Below, in pieces: positions 27,849 to 36,417 of a stretch of DNA of 64,000 nucleotides (position 1 is the first letter of the stretch; each line of letters opens with the position of its first letter). Below the pieces are notes generated by a model. It was not told the origin of the DNA and did no database searches. It saw only the letters and a program-made list of their open reading frames with translations. The stretch is taken from the NCBI RefSeq assembly GCF_002205675.1, contig NZ_NISK01000004.1, forward strand, positions 496,001 to 560,000, written 5' to 3'. Source of the stretch: Sphingopyxis bauzanensis. GTDB lineage: Bacteria; Pseudomonadota; Alphaproteobacteria; Sphingomonadales; Sphingomonadaceae. Made by a program: the position numbers and the translations under genes.

Positions 27849-29978
27849 ATGGACGCCCGACACCGCATCCGCGACATCCTCGCCTGGCTCGCCCTCGCCC
27901 TGCTCATCCTCACCACCACCGCCCACCTCGCCACCAGGCCGCCTGCCATGCCCGATTACGCCGCCGTCCGCGCCGACTGGCAGCCCAGCGAAGCGTGGCT
28001 CTACGACCGCGACGGCCAACTCCTCGACAGCGAGCGCGTCAATTTCGAGCGCCGCCGCCTCGCGTGGGTACCGCTGAACGCCATCAGCCCCGCCGTCCGC
28101 GCCGCCGTGGTACAAAGCGAAGACCGCCGCTTCTGGTCGCACGGCGGGGTCGACTGGCTCGCGGTCGCCAGCGCCGTCCGCGCGCGCTGGACCGGCGACC
28201 GCTCGCGCGGCGCCTCGACCCTCGCGATGCAGCTCGCCGCGTTCCTCGACCCAAGCCTCGCCCAACCCGGCAAGCGCGACTGGCGCACCAAGCTTAGCCA
28301 GATGCGCGCCGCACAAGCGCTCGCCGCAGACTGGTCGCACGACCAAATGCTCGAGGCCTATTTCAACCTCGTCCCGCTGCGCGGCGAGGCGCAGGGCATC
28401 GGCGCGGGCGCCCGCGCGCTGTTCGGCAAGCGCCCCGCCGACATGACCCGCACCGACGCTGCGCTGTTCGCCGGCCTGCTCCCCAATCCCACCGCGAGCG
28501 CCGACGCGCTCGGCCGCCGCGCCTGCCGCGTGGCCCGAACCAGAGACTGCACCGCGATCCGCGCCGCCGCCGCGACGCTCGTCTCGGGCGACCGCGCCGC
28601 GCAGCTCGACCCCGCGCTCGCCCCGCATCTCGCCGTCCGCCTGCTCGACAAACCCGGCAAGCGCGTCACCACGACGATCGACCGCCGCATCCAGACCGCC
28701 GCGATCGTCGCGCTGCGGCGCCAGCTCGCCGGGCTCGGTTCCGACCGCGTCCGCGACGGCGCCGTGGTCGTCCTCGACAATGCGACCGGCGAAGTCCTCG
28801 CCTATGTCGGCGGCGTCGGCCTTAAATCGACCGCATCGCAAGTCGATGGTGCCAATGCGCGGCGGCAGGCCGGGTCAACGCTCAAGCCGCATCTCTATGC
28901 GCAGGTGATCGAACATGGCTGGCTCACCGCCGCCTCGATCCTCGACGACAGCCCGGTCCAGCTCGACACCGCCTCAGGCCTCTACGTCCCGAAAAACTAC
29001 GACCGCAGCTTCAAAGGCCCGGTCAGCGTCCGCCACGCGCTCGCATCGTCGCTCAACGTCCCCGCGGTCCGTGCGCTCGTTATCGACGACGTCCAGCAGT
29101 TCCGCGACCGCCTCTGGGCGCTCGGCTATCACGGCCTCGTCGAGGACGGTGAATATTACGGCTTCTCCCTGGCGCTCGGATCGGCCGAAGTTTCACTCGT
29201 CGAACAGGCAAACGCTTTCAGAACATTCGCAAATTTCGGAAAGTGGTCGCCGGTCATATTCGACGCTACGCGGCAGCTTCGCCAACTTTCGCCGCGCCAG
29301 ATTGTGAACCCCGCCGCCGCCTTCATCGTCGGCGACATCCTCGCCGACGCCGCCGCGCGCACCGACGCCTTCGGCGCCGACAGCGCGCTGCGCCTCCCCT
29401 TCTGGGCCGCCGCCAAGACCGGCACCTCCAAAGGCATGCGCGACAATTGGTGCATCGGCTGGTCCGACCGCTTCACCGTCGCGGTCTGGATCGGAAATCT
29501 GGAGGGCGATTCGATGCGTGCCGTTTCGGGCACCTCGGGCGCGGCGCCCGTCTGGCGCGACGTGATGCTCGCCCTCCATGTCGGAAATCCGGGCATGGCG
29601 CCGACGATGCCCGACGGCGTCGAAGCGCGCCAGATCGCGCTCCCCGGCACCCGCGAACCGCCGCGCCGCGAATATTTCCTCCGCGGCACCGCTCAGACCG
29701 AAATGGCGGCCGCGCCGCAATTCGCGCGCCGTCCGCGCATCACCAGCCCGGTCAGCGGCAGCGTCTATGCACTCGACCCCGACATCCCGATCGATCGCCA
29801 GCGGCTGGCGGTGACCGTAAGCGGCTCAGTCGCCGGATATCGCCTGATCCTCGACAAGAAACCGCTCGGCGACGCCGACGCCGGACAACAGATCCTGCCC
29901 CGCCCGGGCAGCCATATGCTCGCGCTCGTCGACCCCGGCGGACGGATGATCGACCGGGTGCGTTTCACAGTGCGATAA
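27849..29978 (+). CDS. pbpC: Penicillin-binding protein 1C
   Basis: A 709-aa bifunctional murein synthase. After one membrane anchor (about residues 10-27), the glycosyltransferase-51 domain has EDRRFWSHGGVDW and RGASTLAMQLAAFL. The transpeptidase has S343-T-L-K, SSLN and K523-T-G-T-S. The C-terminal BiPBP_C beta domain (RPRITSPVSGSVYALDPDIP, ending VDPGGRMIDRVRFTVR) is specific to PBP1C. It is the partner of the upstream alpha-2-macroglobulin gene, with a palindromic repeat between them. No clear ribosome site is seen directly before ATG 27849, so expression may be low. Confidence 0.96.
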   Translation: MDARHRIRDILAWLALALLILTTTAHLATRPPAMPDYAAVRADWQPSEAWLYDRDGQLLDSERVNFERRRLAWVPLNAISPAVRAAVVQSEDRRFWSHGGVDWLAVASAVRARWTGDRSRGASTLAMQLAAFLDPSLAQPGKRDWRTKLSQMRAAQALAADWSHDQMLEAYFNLVPLRGEAQGIGAGARALFGKRPADMTRTDAALFAGLLPNPTASADALGRRACRVARTRDCTAIRAAAATLVSGDRAAQLDPALAPHLAVRLLDKPGKRVTTTIDRRIQTAAIVALRRQLAGLGSDRVRDGAVVVLDNATGEVLAYVGGVGLKSTASQVDGANARRQAGSTLKPHLYAQVIEHGWLTAASILDDSPVQLDTASGLYVPKNYDRSFKGPVSVRHALASSLNVPAVRALVIDDVQQFRDRLWALGYHGLVEDGEYYGFSLALGSAEVSLVEQANAFRTFANFGKWSPVIFDATRQLRQLSPRQIVNPAAAFIVGDILADAAARTDAFGADSALRLPFWAAAKTGTSKGMRDNWCIGWSDRFTVAVWIGNLEGDSMRAVSGTSGAAPVWRDVMLALHVGNPGMAPTMPDGVEARQIALPGTREPPRREYFLRGTAQTEMAAAPQFARRPRITSPVSGSVYALDPDIPIDRQRLAVTVSGSVAGYRLILDKKPLGDADAGQQILPRPGSHMLALVDPGGRMIDRVRFTVR

Positions 29979-30082
29979 AGCGCGTGTCACAACCCTGAAA
30001 TTAAGTTGCGCTGCCGCGCGAAGCGGCTAGTCTGCGCGCCAGGAGAATGGCGGCAAAGCCGCCGACAAGGGGATCAACATTC

Positions 30083-31642
30083 ATGATATTTGGCCGCGTT
30101 AAATCGCTCGACGCCATCTTGGCGACTGCCGAGAAGAAATCGCTTCACCGCACCCTCGGTGCCTTTCAATTGATGCTGTTCGGCATCGGCTGCGTCATCG
30201 GCACCGGGATTTTCGTCCTGACCGCCGCCGGGGCGCAAAAGGCCGGGCCAGGGCTGATGCTCGCCTTCGCCATTGCCGGGTTGATCTGCATCGTCGCAGC
30301 GCTCTGCTACGCCGAAATCGCCGCGATGATCCCTGTCGCTGGCTCCGCCTACACCTATACATATGCGACGATGGGCGAGGTACTCGCCTGGACGGTCGGG
30401 TGGGCGCTCGTCCTCGAATATGCAGTCGCCGCATCCGCCGTATCGGTCGGGTGGTCGGGCTATCTCAACGGACTGTTGATGGAGTTTTTCGGCTTTCAAT
30501 TCCCCGCTGCCCTCGCGGGCGCGCCGCTGGCACTGGGCGGCATCGAGGGTGGTATCATTAACCTGCCTGCGGTGTTCATCGCATTGCTCATGACCTGGCT
30601 GCTGATGATCGGCACCACCGAAAGCGCGCGCGTCAATGCCGTGCTGGTCGCGATCAAGGTCACTGCGCTGACCGCATTCATTGCCCTGACGCTGCCGAGC
30701 GAGGCTTTCTCGACCGACAATTTCAACCCCTTCCTGCCCGCTGGCGTCTTCGGCGGTTTTGGTTCGGGACTCGGCGCGGTCGGCGCGGCGGCGACGATCT
30801 TCTTCGCCTATGTTGGTTTCGACGCGGTTTCGACCGCGGCTGAAGAAACCAAGAACCCGCAGCGCAACGTGCCGATCGGCCTGATCGGTTCGCTGCTTTT
30901 CTGTACCGTTTTCTACATTCTCGTTGCTGCGGGCGCAGTCGGCACCGTTGGCGGTCAGCCGATCATGGGGCCGAACGGCATACCCTTCCCCGCCGGTTCG
31001 GAAGAACTGGCGCGGCAGTGCGCCACCTTCGCCGCAAACGAACTGCCGCTGGTCTGCTCGAACGAGGCGTTGGCGCATGTGCTGCGCCAGATTGGCTGGT
31101 CGGGGGTTGGCAACATGCTCGGCATCGCGGCATTCGTTGCGCTGCCGTCGGTCATCCTGATCCTGCTGTTCGGCCAGACCCGCGTGGCGTTCGTGATGAG
31201 CCGCGACGGCCTGCTACCCGAATCGTGGAGCAAGGTGCATCCGAAGTGGAAAACCCCGCATGTGATCACCGCGATCACCGGCGTCGCTGTTGCCTTTGCG
31301 GCGGCCTTCCTGCCGGTTGGCAAGCTGGCCGACATCGCCAATGCGGGAACGCTTTATGCGTTCATGATGGTCGCGATTGCCGTCATGGTCCTGCGCAAAA
31401 CCGCGCCAAATACGCCGCGCGCTTTCAAGACGCCGGTGTTGTGGTTGATCGGTCCGCTGACGATCGCGGGCACCGTGTTCCTGTTCCTCAACCTTCCGTT
31501 TGAAGCGATGATCGTGCTCCCCGTCTGGGCCGTGATCGGCCTGATCTTCTACTTCCTCTATAGTCGCAGCCGCAGCCATCTGGGCCGCGGGATCGTCGAA
31601 GTCCATGAGGATGAATTGGAACCGCATAGCCCGATCAACTGA
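30083..31642 (+). CDS. APC-family amino acid permease (cationic amino acid transporter type)
   Basis: A 519-aa permease with about 12 helices. The APC hallmark GIGCVIGTGIFVLTAAGAQKAGP is in helix 1, and SRDGLLPESWSKVHPKWKTPHVIT matches the YfnA/CAT group. A polar loop of about 50 residues between helices 7 and 8 (IMGPNGIPFPAGSEELARQC on) is longer than usual. I chose the ATG at 30083 because AAGGGG lies about 9 nt upstream; the ATG at 30047 has GGAG only 1 bp away. It is a single gene with a strong terminator after it. Confidence 0.93.
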   Translation: MIFGRVKSLDAILATAEKKSLHRTLGAFQLMLFGIGCVIGTGIFVLTAAGAQKAGPGLMLAFAIAGLICIVAALCYAEIAAMIPVAGSAYTYTYATMGEVLAWTVGWALVLEYAVAASAVSVGWSGYLNGLLMEFFGFQFPAALAGAPLALGGIEGGIINLPAVFIALLMTWLLMIGTTESARVNAVLVAIKVTALTAFIALTLPSEAFSTDNFNPFLPAGVFGGFGSGLGAVGAAATIFFAYVGFDAVSTAAEETKNPQRNVPIGLIGSLLFCTVFYILVAAGAVGTVGGQPIMGPNGIPFPAGSEELARQCATFAANELPLVCSNEALAHVLRQIGWSGVGNMLGIAAFVALPSVILILLFGQTRVAFVMSRDGLLPESWSKVHPKWKTPHVITAITGVAVAFAAAFLPVGKLADIANAGTLYAFMMVAIAVMVLRKTAPNTPRAFKTPVLWLIGPLTIAGTVFLFLNLPFEAMIVLPVWAVIGLIFYFLYSRSRSHLGRGIVEVHEDELEPHSPIN

Positions 31643-31664
31643 TCTGGCCGGATCGACCAGTAAG

Positions 31665-31698
31665 AAGGGCCGCCGCGGCAGATGCCGCGGCGGCCCTT
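31665..31698 (+). terminator. Rho-independent terminator of the permease gene
   Basis: The arms 31665-31680 and 31683-31698 form an almost perfect GC-rich stem (AAGGGCCGCCGCGG with its complement) and a short loop, followed by TT on the plus strand so that four T residues end the element. It lies 22 bp after the permease stop and 40 bp before the convergent MFS stop. Confidence 0.85.
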
Positions 31699-31737
31699 TT
31701 CGATTCGGATTGACCCGTCTGGGCGACGGCTCTTTCG

Positions 31738-32982
31738 TCAGTACGGCGTTCTGGGTGCCGTTCCCGGCCGGGTGAACAGCTTGCCGCGCTCGGCCCAGAA
31801 CACCAGGACCAAACCAACGACGGCGCTGATCAGAAAGGCATAGGCAAGCGGCAAGGTCGATCCATCATATTGCTGACCGATCGTCGCGCCGACAACCGCC
31901 GCGAGCAGCGTCTTGGCAAAGCTTTGGTACGACGAAGCAACCCCGGCCATATGGCCGAAATCTTCCATCGCGATCGATCCGAAATTGCTGCCGATAAAAC
32001 CGATCAGCCCGACATTGACCATCATCAGCGCAGTGAACATCCATAAAGTCTCGGCGCCGCTCAGCGCCGCAGCAATCTGCGCCATTGATGTCGCCATGAA
32101 GGCAAAGACCGCGGTCTGCGATACCCGCCGCGCACCGAAACGCTCGACGATCGCGGCGTTCGAGAAATTGGCGATCGCGATCCCCACCGCGACGCAGGCG
32201 AAGATCAGCGGGAACCAGCTTTGCGCGTTAAACACCTCGTCGATGATCTGCTCGCTGCTGTTGAGATAGCCATAGAGCGCGCCCTGCATCATGCCCGACG
32301 CGATCATATATCCCGCGGCGCGCCGATGCCGCGTCACCGTAGCCCAGCCGCTGACCATTGTCCGCCAGTCGAGCCGGCGGACGTCGGCGGGCTCGAGCGT
32401 TTCGGGCAGACGGCGGAGCCACGCAACCATGAGGAGGCCCATCACCGCCAAGACGATGAAGATCGCGCGCCAGCCGGCGACCGCTTCCACCCCGGCACCG
32501 ATCGTCGGCGCGATGATCGGCACGATCATGAACACGAGGAAGATCAGCGAAAGCCGCTTGGCCATCGCATCGCCCGAAAACAGGTCGCGGATCACCGCGA
32601 CGACAATCACGCCGAGCGCGGCGCTGACCAGCCCGTGACCAAAGCGCAGCGCGAGAAGCATTGGAAAGCTGGTCGCCAGCCCGCAACCGATCGAAAAGAC
32701 GACATAGGCGAACAGCGCCGGGACGAGCACGCCCTTGCGCCCGAAACGGTCAGCGAGCGGGCCGTAGATCAGCGAGCCGAAGCCAATCCCGAGCAGATAG
32801 ATCGAAATGACATATTGCCGGTCGTTGGCGACAAGGACGCCAAGGCCTTTGCCAATCGCGGGCAGCGCGGGCAGCATCGCGTCGATGGCGAGCGCGTTCA
32901 GCGCCATCACCATCGCCATCATGACCACCATTTCGCGTTCGCCCGGCAGGGTCCGCTTGGAGGGTGGGGCCGGGTTGTGCAT
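31738..32982 (-). CDS. Bcr/CflA-type multidrug MFS transporter
   Basis: A 414-aa MFS protein with 12 helices. The drug:H+ antiporter-1 features are ALNALAIDAMLPALPAIGKGL in helix 1, the loop 2-3 motif GPLADRFGRKGVL, RFGHGLVSAALGVIVVAVIRDLF (motif C-like region) and the end-to-middle GSIAMEDFGHMAGVASS typical of Bcr. Exports small drugs or metabolites; substrate unknown. It is convergent with the amino-acid permease and separated from the upstream M16 operon by a terminator. Confidence 0.92.
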   Translation of the reverse strand: MHNPAPPSKRTLPGEREMVVMMAMVMALNALAIDAMLPALPAIGKGLGVLVANDRQYVISIYLLGIGFGSLIYGPLADRFGRKGVLVPALFAYVVFSIGCGLATSFPMLLALRFGHGLVSAALGVIVVAVIRDLFSGDAMAKRLSLIFLVFMIVPIIAPTIGAGVEAVAGWRAIFIVLAVMGLLMVAWLRRLPETLEPADVRRLDWRTMVSGWATVTRHRRAAGYMIASGMMQGALYGYLNSSEQIIDEVFNAQSWFPLIFACVAVGIAIANFSNAAIVERFGARRVSQTAVFAFMATSMAQIAAALSGAETLWMFTALMMVNVGLIGFIGSNFGSIAMEDFGHMAGVASSYQSFAKTLLAAVVGATIGQQYDGSTLPLAYAFLISAVVGLVLVFWAERGKLFTRPGTAPRTPY

Positions 32983-33056
32983 CGCAGCAGCCTATGGTCC
33001 CAAGCCGGAGCTTTGAACACCCCCCAAGGCAAAGAGCATTGCTATGCAACGCAAAA

Positions 33057-33080
33057 GGGCCGCTCCTCGCGGAACGGCCC
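33057..33080 (-). terminator. Rho-independent terminator of the 99-aa gene / M16 unit
   Basis: On the minus strand GGGCCGTTCC-GCGA-GGAGCGGCCC forms a 10-bp stem (one G-U pair) with a GCGA tetraloop, then TTTT. It lies 24 bp after the stop at 33105 and ends transcription before the MFS gene. Confidence 0.88.
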
Positions 33081-33104
33081 CCTCGCGTTTTTCTAGCGCA
33101 TGGT

Positions 33105-33404
33105 TCAGCCTTGGCGGGTACCGGTCATCGCCATCGAACCGAAAGCCCCGGCCTTGATCGTACCGGTCAGCGCGTCACCGTCGATCGTCGCTTCGCATTC
33201 GAGCGTCATCGGCATCGGCACCTTCATGTCCATGGTCCAGGTCAGCTTGTTGCCATCGACCTTGCCGTTCTGGACGTCGAGCGCTCCCATGGCACCGGCA
33301 TTCGATCCGGTGAAGCTGTCGCCATCGCTTTTGACCGTGAACACCGACTTCTGGTCGCCCATCGGCGACTTCGTTACGCAATCATAGCTGCCGTCTACGG
33401 ACAT
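33105..33404 (-). CDS. 99-aa conserved-looking protein of unknown function
   Basis: From ATG 33404 (AAGGAG 7 nt upstream) the product is MSVDGSYDCVTKSPMGDQKS and continues as regular beta-strand-rich sequence (FTVKSDGDSFTGSNAGAMGA; NGKVDGNKLTWTMDMKVPMP; LECEATIDGDALTGTIKAGAFG). The pattern is that of an 8-stranded lipocalin-like or META-like barrel, with two cysteines in YDCV and LECEA. No signal peptide, so it is probably cytoplasmic. It lies 26 bp after the M16 gene with a terminator after it, so it is likely the last gene of that unit. Confidence 0.8.
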   Translation of the reverse strand: MSVDGSYDCVTKSPMGDQKSVFTVKSDGDSFTGSNAGAMGALDVQNGKVDGNKLTWTMDMKVPMPMTLECEATIDGDALTGTIKAGAFGSMAMTGTRQG

Positions 33405-33430
33405 CGAAGCTCTCCTTACTGAAATCAATG

Positions 33431-36316
33431 TTAGTTAATCGGAGTCGCTGTTTCGACCGTCAAACCCAATCCGTCAAGCTGCGGTTTGACCACCGCCGCA
33501 TCGCCAACGACGACATAGACAAGATCGTCGGTGCTCAGCGCCTTGCGCGCCGCCGCGTCGATTTCGGCCGTGGTCATCGCTTCATAAGTGGCGGGCAGCG
33601 TCTCGTAATAATTGTCGGGGCGACCGAATTTGACGATCTGCCGCAGTCCGGCGAGCACATCGGCCGAAGTTTCGAAGCTGCCCGGCAATTCGCGCACGCT
33701 GCCGTTGATCGTGCGCTCCAGCTCTTCCTTGGTCACCCCCTTGTCGGCGAGGAAGCCCTTGAGGTCTTTTTGCAGTTCCTTGATCGAGTCGCCGGTCCGG
33801 TCGGCCTGCACCGGCGCGACAGCGACCCAGCTCAGCCGGTCGGTTTCACCCGAAATGCGGCTGCGCACGCCATAGGACCAGCCTTTGGTCTCGCGCAAAT
33901 TGGTGTTGAAGCGCGACAGGAAATTGCCGCCGAAAATATCGTTCGCCGAACGCAGCACTTCCAGCTGGTCACCACCCTTCGCGTCGAGCACCTTGCCCGC
34001 CAGGATCACCGACTGCGGCGATTTGGGGCGGTCGAAGAGCACGATACGCGGCTTGGGCGCCGGGATTGCGATGTCGAAATTCTTGACCGGTTTCGCCGTT
34101 TTCGGCGCCTTCCACTGGCCCAGCGTCGCGTCGAGCTGCTTCTTCACCTCGGCCAGCGTGGTGTCGCCGACGACGAAGACCCGCGCATTGTCGGGGCGGA
34201 TCCACGCACCATGGAACGCCGCCAACTGATCACGCGTCGCCGCTTCGACAGCCTTGGCGTCGCCCAGCCCCGACGGCGGAATGCCATAAGGATGCTCGGC
34301 GCCATAGAGCATCGGCGCCATCAGCCGCGATGCGATGGCGTTCGGATTGTTGAGTTCGGCCTTCAGCCGGTTGAGCTGCTGCGCGCGAACCCGCTCCAGC
34401 TCCTTGGCATCGAACGCCGGGTTGCGGATATAGTCGGCGAGCAGCGACAGCGACGCGCCCAGATTGGGCTTCAAGGCGAACAGGCTGAACACCGTTTCGT
34501 CGGCGTTGGCGGTCGCATCGATCTGCGCGCCGAGCCGTTCCTTCGCTTCAGCAAAGGCGATCGAATTGAGGTTGGTCGTGCCTTCGTCCATCAGGCTGAG
34601 CATCAGCGATTGGGTACCGAGCGCACTGTGCGGATCGGCAGCATAGCCCGCGTCAAAGCTGACCGCGACGTTGACCGTCGGCACCGTCGTACGGCGGGCG
34701 AAGATGACCTCGACGCCGTTTTTGAGCTTGGTGCGTTCGATCGCCGGGAAGTCGAGCGCAGTGAGATCGGCGACCGCGGGCAGTTGTGAGCGGTCGGCAA
34801 TCGAGGTCGCCGCGCCGACACCGGTATCGGGGCCGACATCGCCAAGCGCCGCGTTCCAGTACCGATCAGGCGCCACGGCCTCGGTGATCTTACCCGCCGT
34901 CACCGCGCCGCCGCGGTTCTCGCCGCCTTCGGTGCGTTCGCCGGGGGTATAGGTCAGCGAGAAGGCCGGGCGCGACATCCATTTGCGCGCCACCGCTGCG
35001 ACCTGTTCAGGGGTCGATTGGGCCATCCGGTCGAGCTCGACCTTGTAATAGCCCGGATCGTTCGAATAGAGCGCCCCCTCGGCCAGCGTGACCGCCTTGC
35101 CGCCAAAGCCACCAACCGATTCGAGCCCCGAGATGGTGCCGCCCAGATAGCTCGCAGCGGCGCGCTGCAGTTCGTCGGCAGTCGGGCCGGTTGCAAGGAA
35201 TTTGGCGATTTCTTCGTCGAGCTTCTTGCCAACCGCCGCCACATCGGTTCCGGGCTTCACATCGGCCTGGATGATCAGGATGCCGGCATCTTCAAACGGC
35301 TGGGCAAAGGCAGCAACGCTTACCGCGACGGGGTCGGTGCGGACCATCGCATTGTCGAGCCGCGACGACGACAGGCCGCCGAGCACGGCGGTCGCCATCT
35401 GGAGCGGCACGGCTTCGGCATCGTTCAGCCCGGGGATCGCCCACATGCGATAGATGCGCGGGGTCGGGATGAGATCCTTGACCTCCTTCGCCAGCGGCGC
35501 GGGCAAGGTCGGGACGGTCGTCTGGGGTGCAGTGATTTCGGGACCGCGCGGGATGTCGCCGAACCACTCCTCCACCTTGGCCTTGGCGGTGGCGACGTCG
35601 ACGTCGCCCGCCAGCACCAGCACCGCATTGTTCGGGCCGTAATTATCGGTGAACCACTTCTTCACATCGTCAAGGCTCGCCGAATTGAGGTCGGCCATCG
35701 AACCGATGGTGCTGTGGTGATAGGGATGACCCTTGGGGAACAGGTTCTCGAAAATCTCGTAGCGCAACAGGCCATAGGGGTTGTTGTCGCCCTGGCGCTT
35801 TTCGTTCTGGACGACGCCGCGCTGGTTATCGAGCTTTTCCTGCGTCACCGCGCCGAGCAGATGCCCCATGCGGTCGCTTTCGAGGAACAGCGCGCGGTCG
35901 AGCGCGCCGGTCGGCACGGTCTCGAAATAATTGGTGCGGTCGACGCTGGTCGTGCCGTTGCTGTCGGTCGCGCCGACCTGTTGCAGCGGTTCAAAGAAAT
36001 CGCCGGGGGCGTTCTCCGACCCGTTGAACATCAGATGTTCGAACAGATGAGCAAAGCCCGTCTTGCCCTTGGGCTCATGCTTCGACCCGACGCGGTACCA
36101 TACCGACACCGCGACGACGGGCGCCTTGCGATCTTCGTGCACGATCACGCGCAGGCCGTTGTTGAGGGTGAAGGCCTCGTAGGGAATGTCGACCGCCTTC
36201 ACCAGATCGGCGATCGGCGCCGGATCGGCGGCCTTGGCCTTGGCGAGCGCGGGGCCGGCGGCGACGAGCGAGGTAGTCACCGCCAGAGCAAGGGCGAAAC
36301 GATGGAAACGTGGCAT
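33431..36316 (-). CDS. M16 family zinc metallopeptidase, periplasmic, two-domain
   Basis: A 961-aa protease of the pitrilysin/PqqL group, fused N- and C-terminal M16 halves. The ATG at 36316 is preceded by AGAGG with 6-nt spacing, and gives a signal peptide (FALALAVTTSLVAAGPALAKA). The active N-half has the inverted zinc motif H90-L-F-E-H94 and downstream PKGKTGFAHL context. The second half starts near NGVEVIFARRTTVPTVNVAVSFDAG and lacks the motif, as expected. It probably degrades oligopeptides in the periplasm. Upstream, on the same strand, is a penicillin-acylase-family gene. Confidence 0.94.
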   Translation of the reverse strand: MPRFHRFALALAVTTSLVAAGPALAKAKAADPAPIADLVKAVDIPYEAFTLNNGLRVIVHEDRKAPVVAVSVWYRVGSKHEPKGKTGFAHLFEHLMFNGSENAPGDFFEPLQQVGATDSNGTTSVDRTNYFETVPTGALDRALFLESDRMGHLLGAVTQEKLDNQRGVVQNEKRQGDNNPYGLLRYEIFENLFPKGHPYHHSTIGSMADLNSASLDDVKKWFTDNYGPNNAVLVLAGDVDVATAKAKVEEWFGDIPRGPEITAPQTTVPTLPAPLAKEVKDLIPTPRIYRMWAIPGLNDAEAVPLQMATAVLGGLSSSRLDNAMVRTDPVAVSVAAFAQPFEDAGILIIQADVKPGTDVAAVGKKLDEEIAKFLATGPTADELQRAAASYLGGTISGLESVGGFGGKAVTLAEGALYSNDPGYYKVELDRMAQSTPEQVAAVARKWMSRPAFSLTYTPGERTEGGENRGGAVTAGKITEAVAPDRYWNAALGDVGPDTGVGAATSIADRSQLPAVADLTALDFPAIERTKLKNGVEVIFARRTTVPTVNVAVSFDAGYAADPHSALGTQSLMLSLMDEGTTNLNSIAFAEAKERLGAQIDATANADETVFSLFALKPNLGASLSLLADYIRNPAFDAKELERVRAQQLNRLKAELNNPNAIASRLMAPMLYGAEHPYGIPPSGLGDAKAVEAATRDQLAAFHGAWIRPDNARVFVVGDTTLAEVKKQLDATLGQWKAPKTAKPVKNFDIAIPAPKPRIVLFDRPKSPQSVILAGKVLDAKGGDQLEVLRSANDIFGGNFLSRFNTNLRETKGWSYGVRSRISGETDRLSWVAVAPVQADRTGDSIKELQKDLKGFLADKGVTKEELERTINGSVRELPGSFETSADVLAGLRQIVKFGRPDNYYETLPATYEAMTTAEIDAAARKALSTDDLVYVVVGDAAVVKPQLDGLGLTVETATPIN

Positions 36317-36417
36317 GGGCATCCTCTGGGATAATTGTGGCAGACGCGATATGGCCTGCTTACGAGCGGGTGCCGGACGGCACTGTATCAACGGTCTAGG
36401 ACAGGCTTTCGGAGCTT

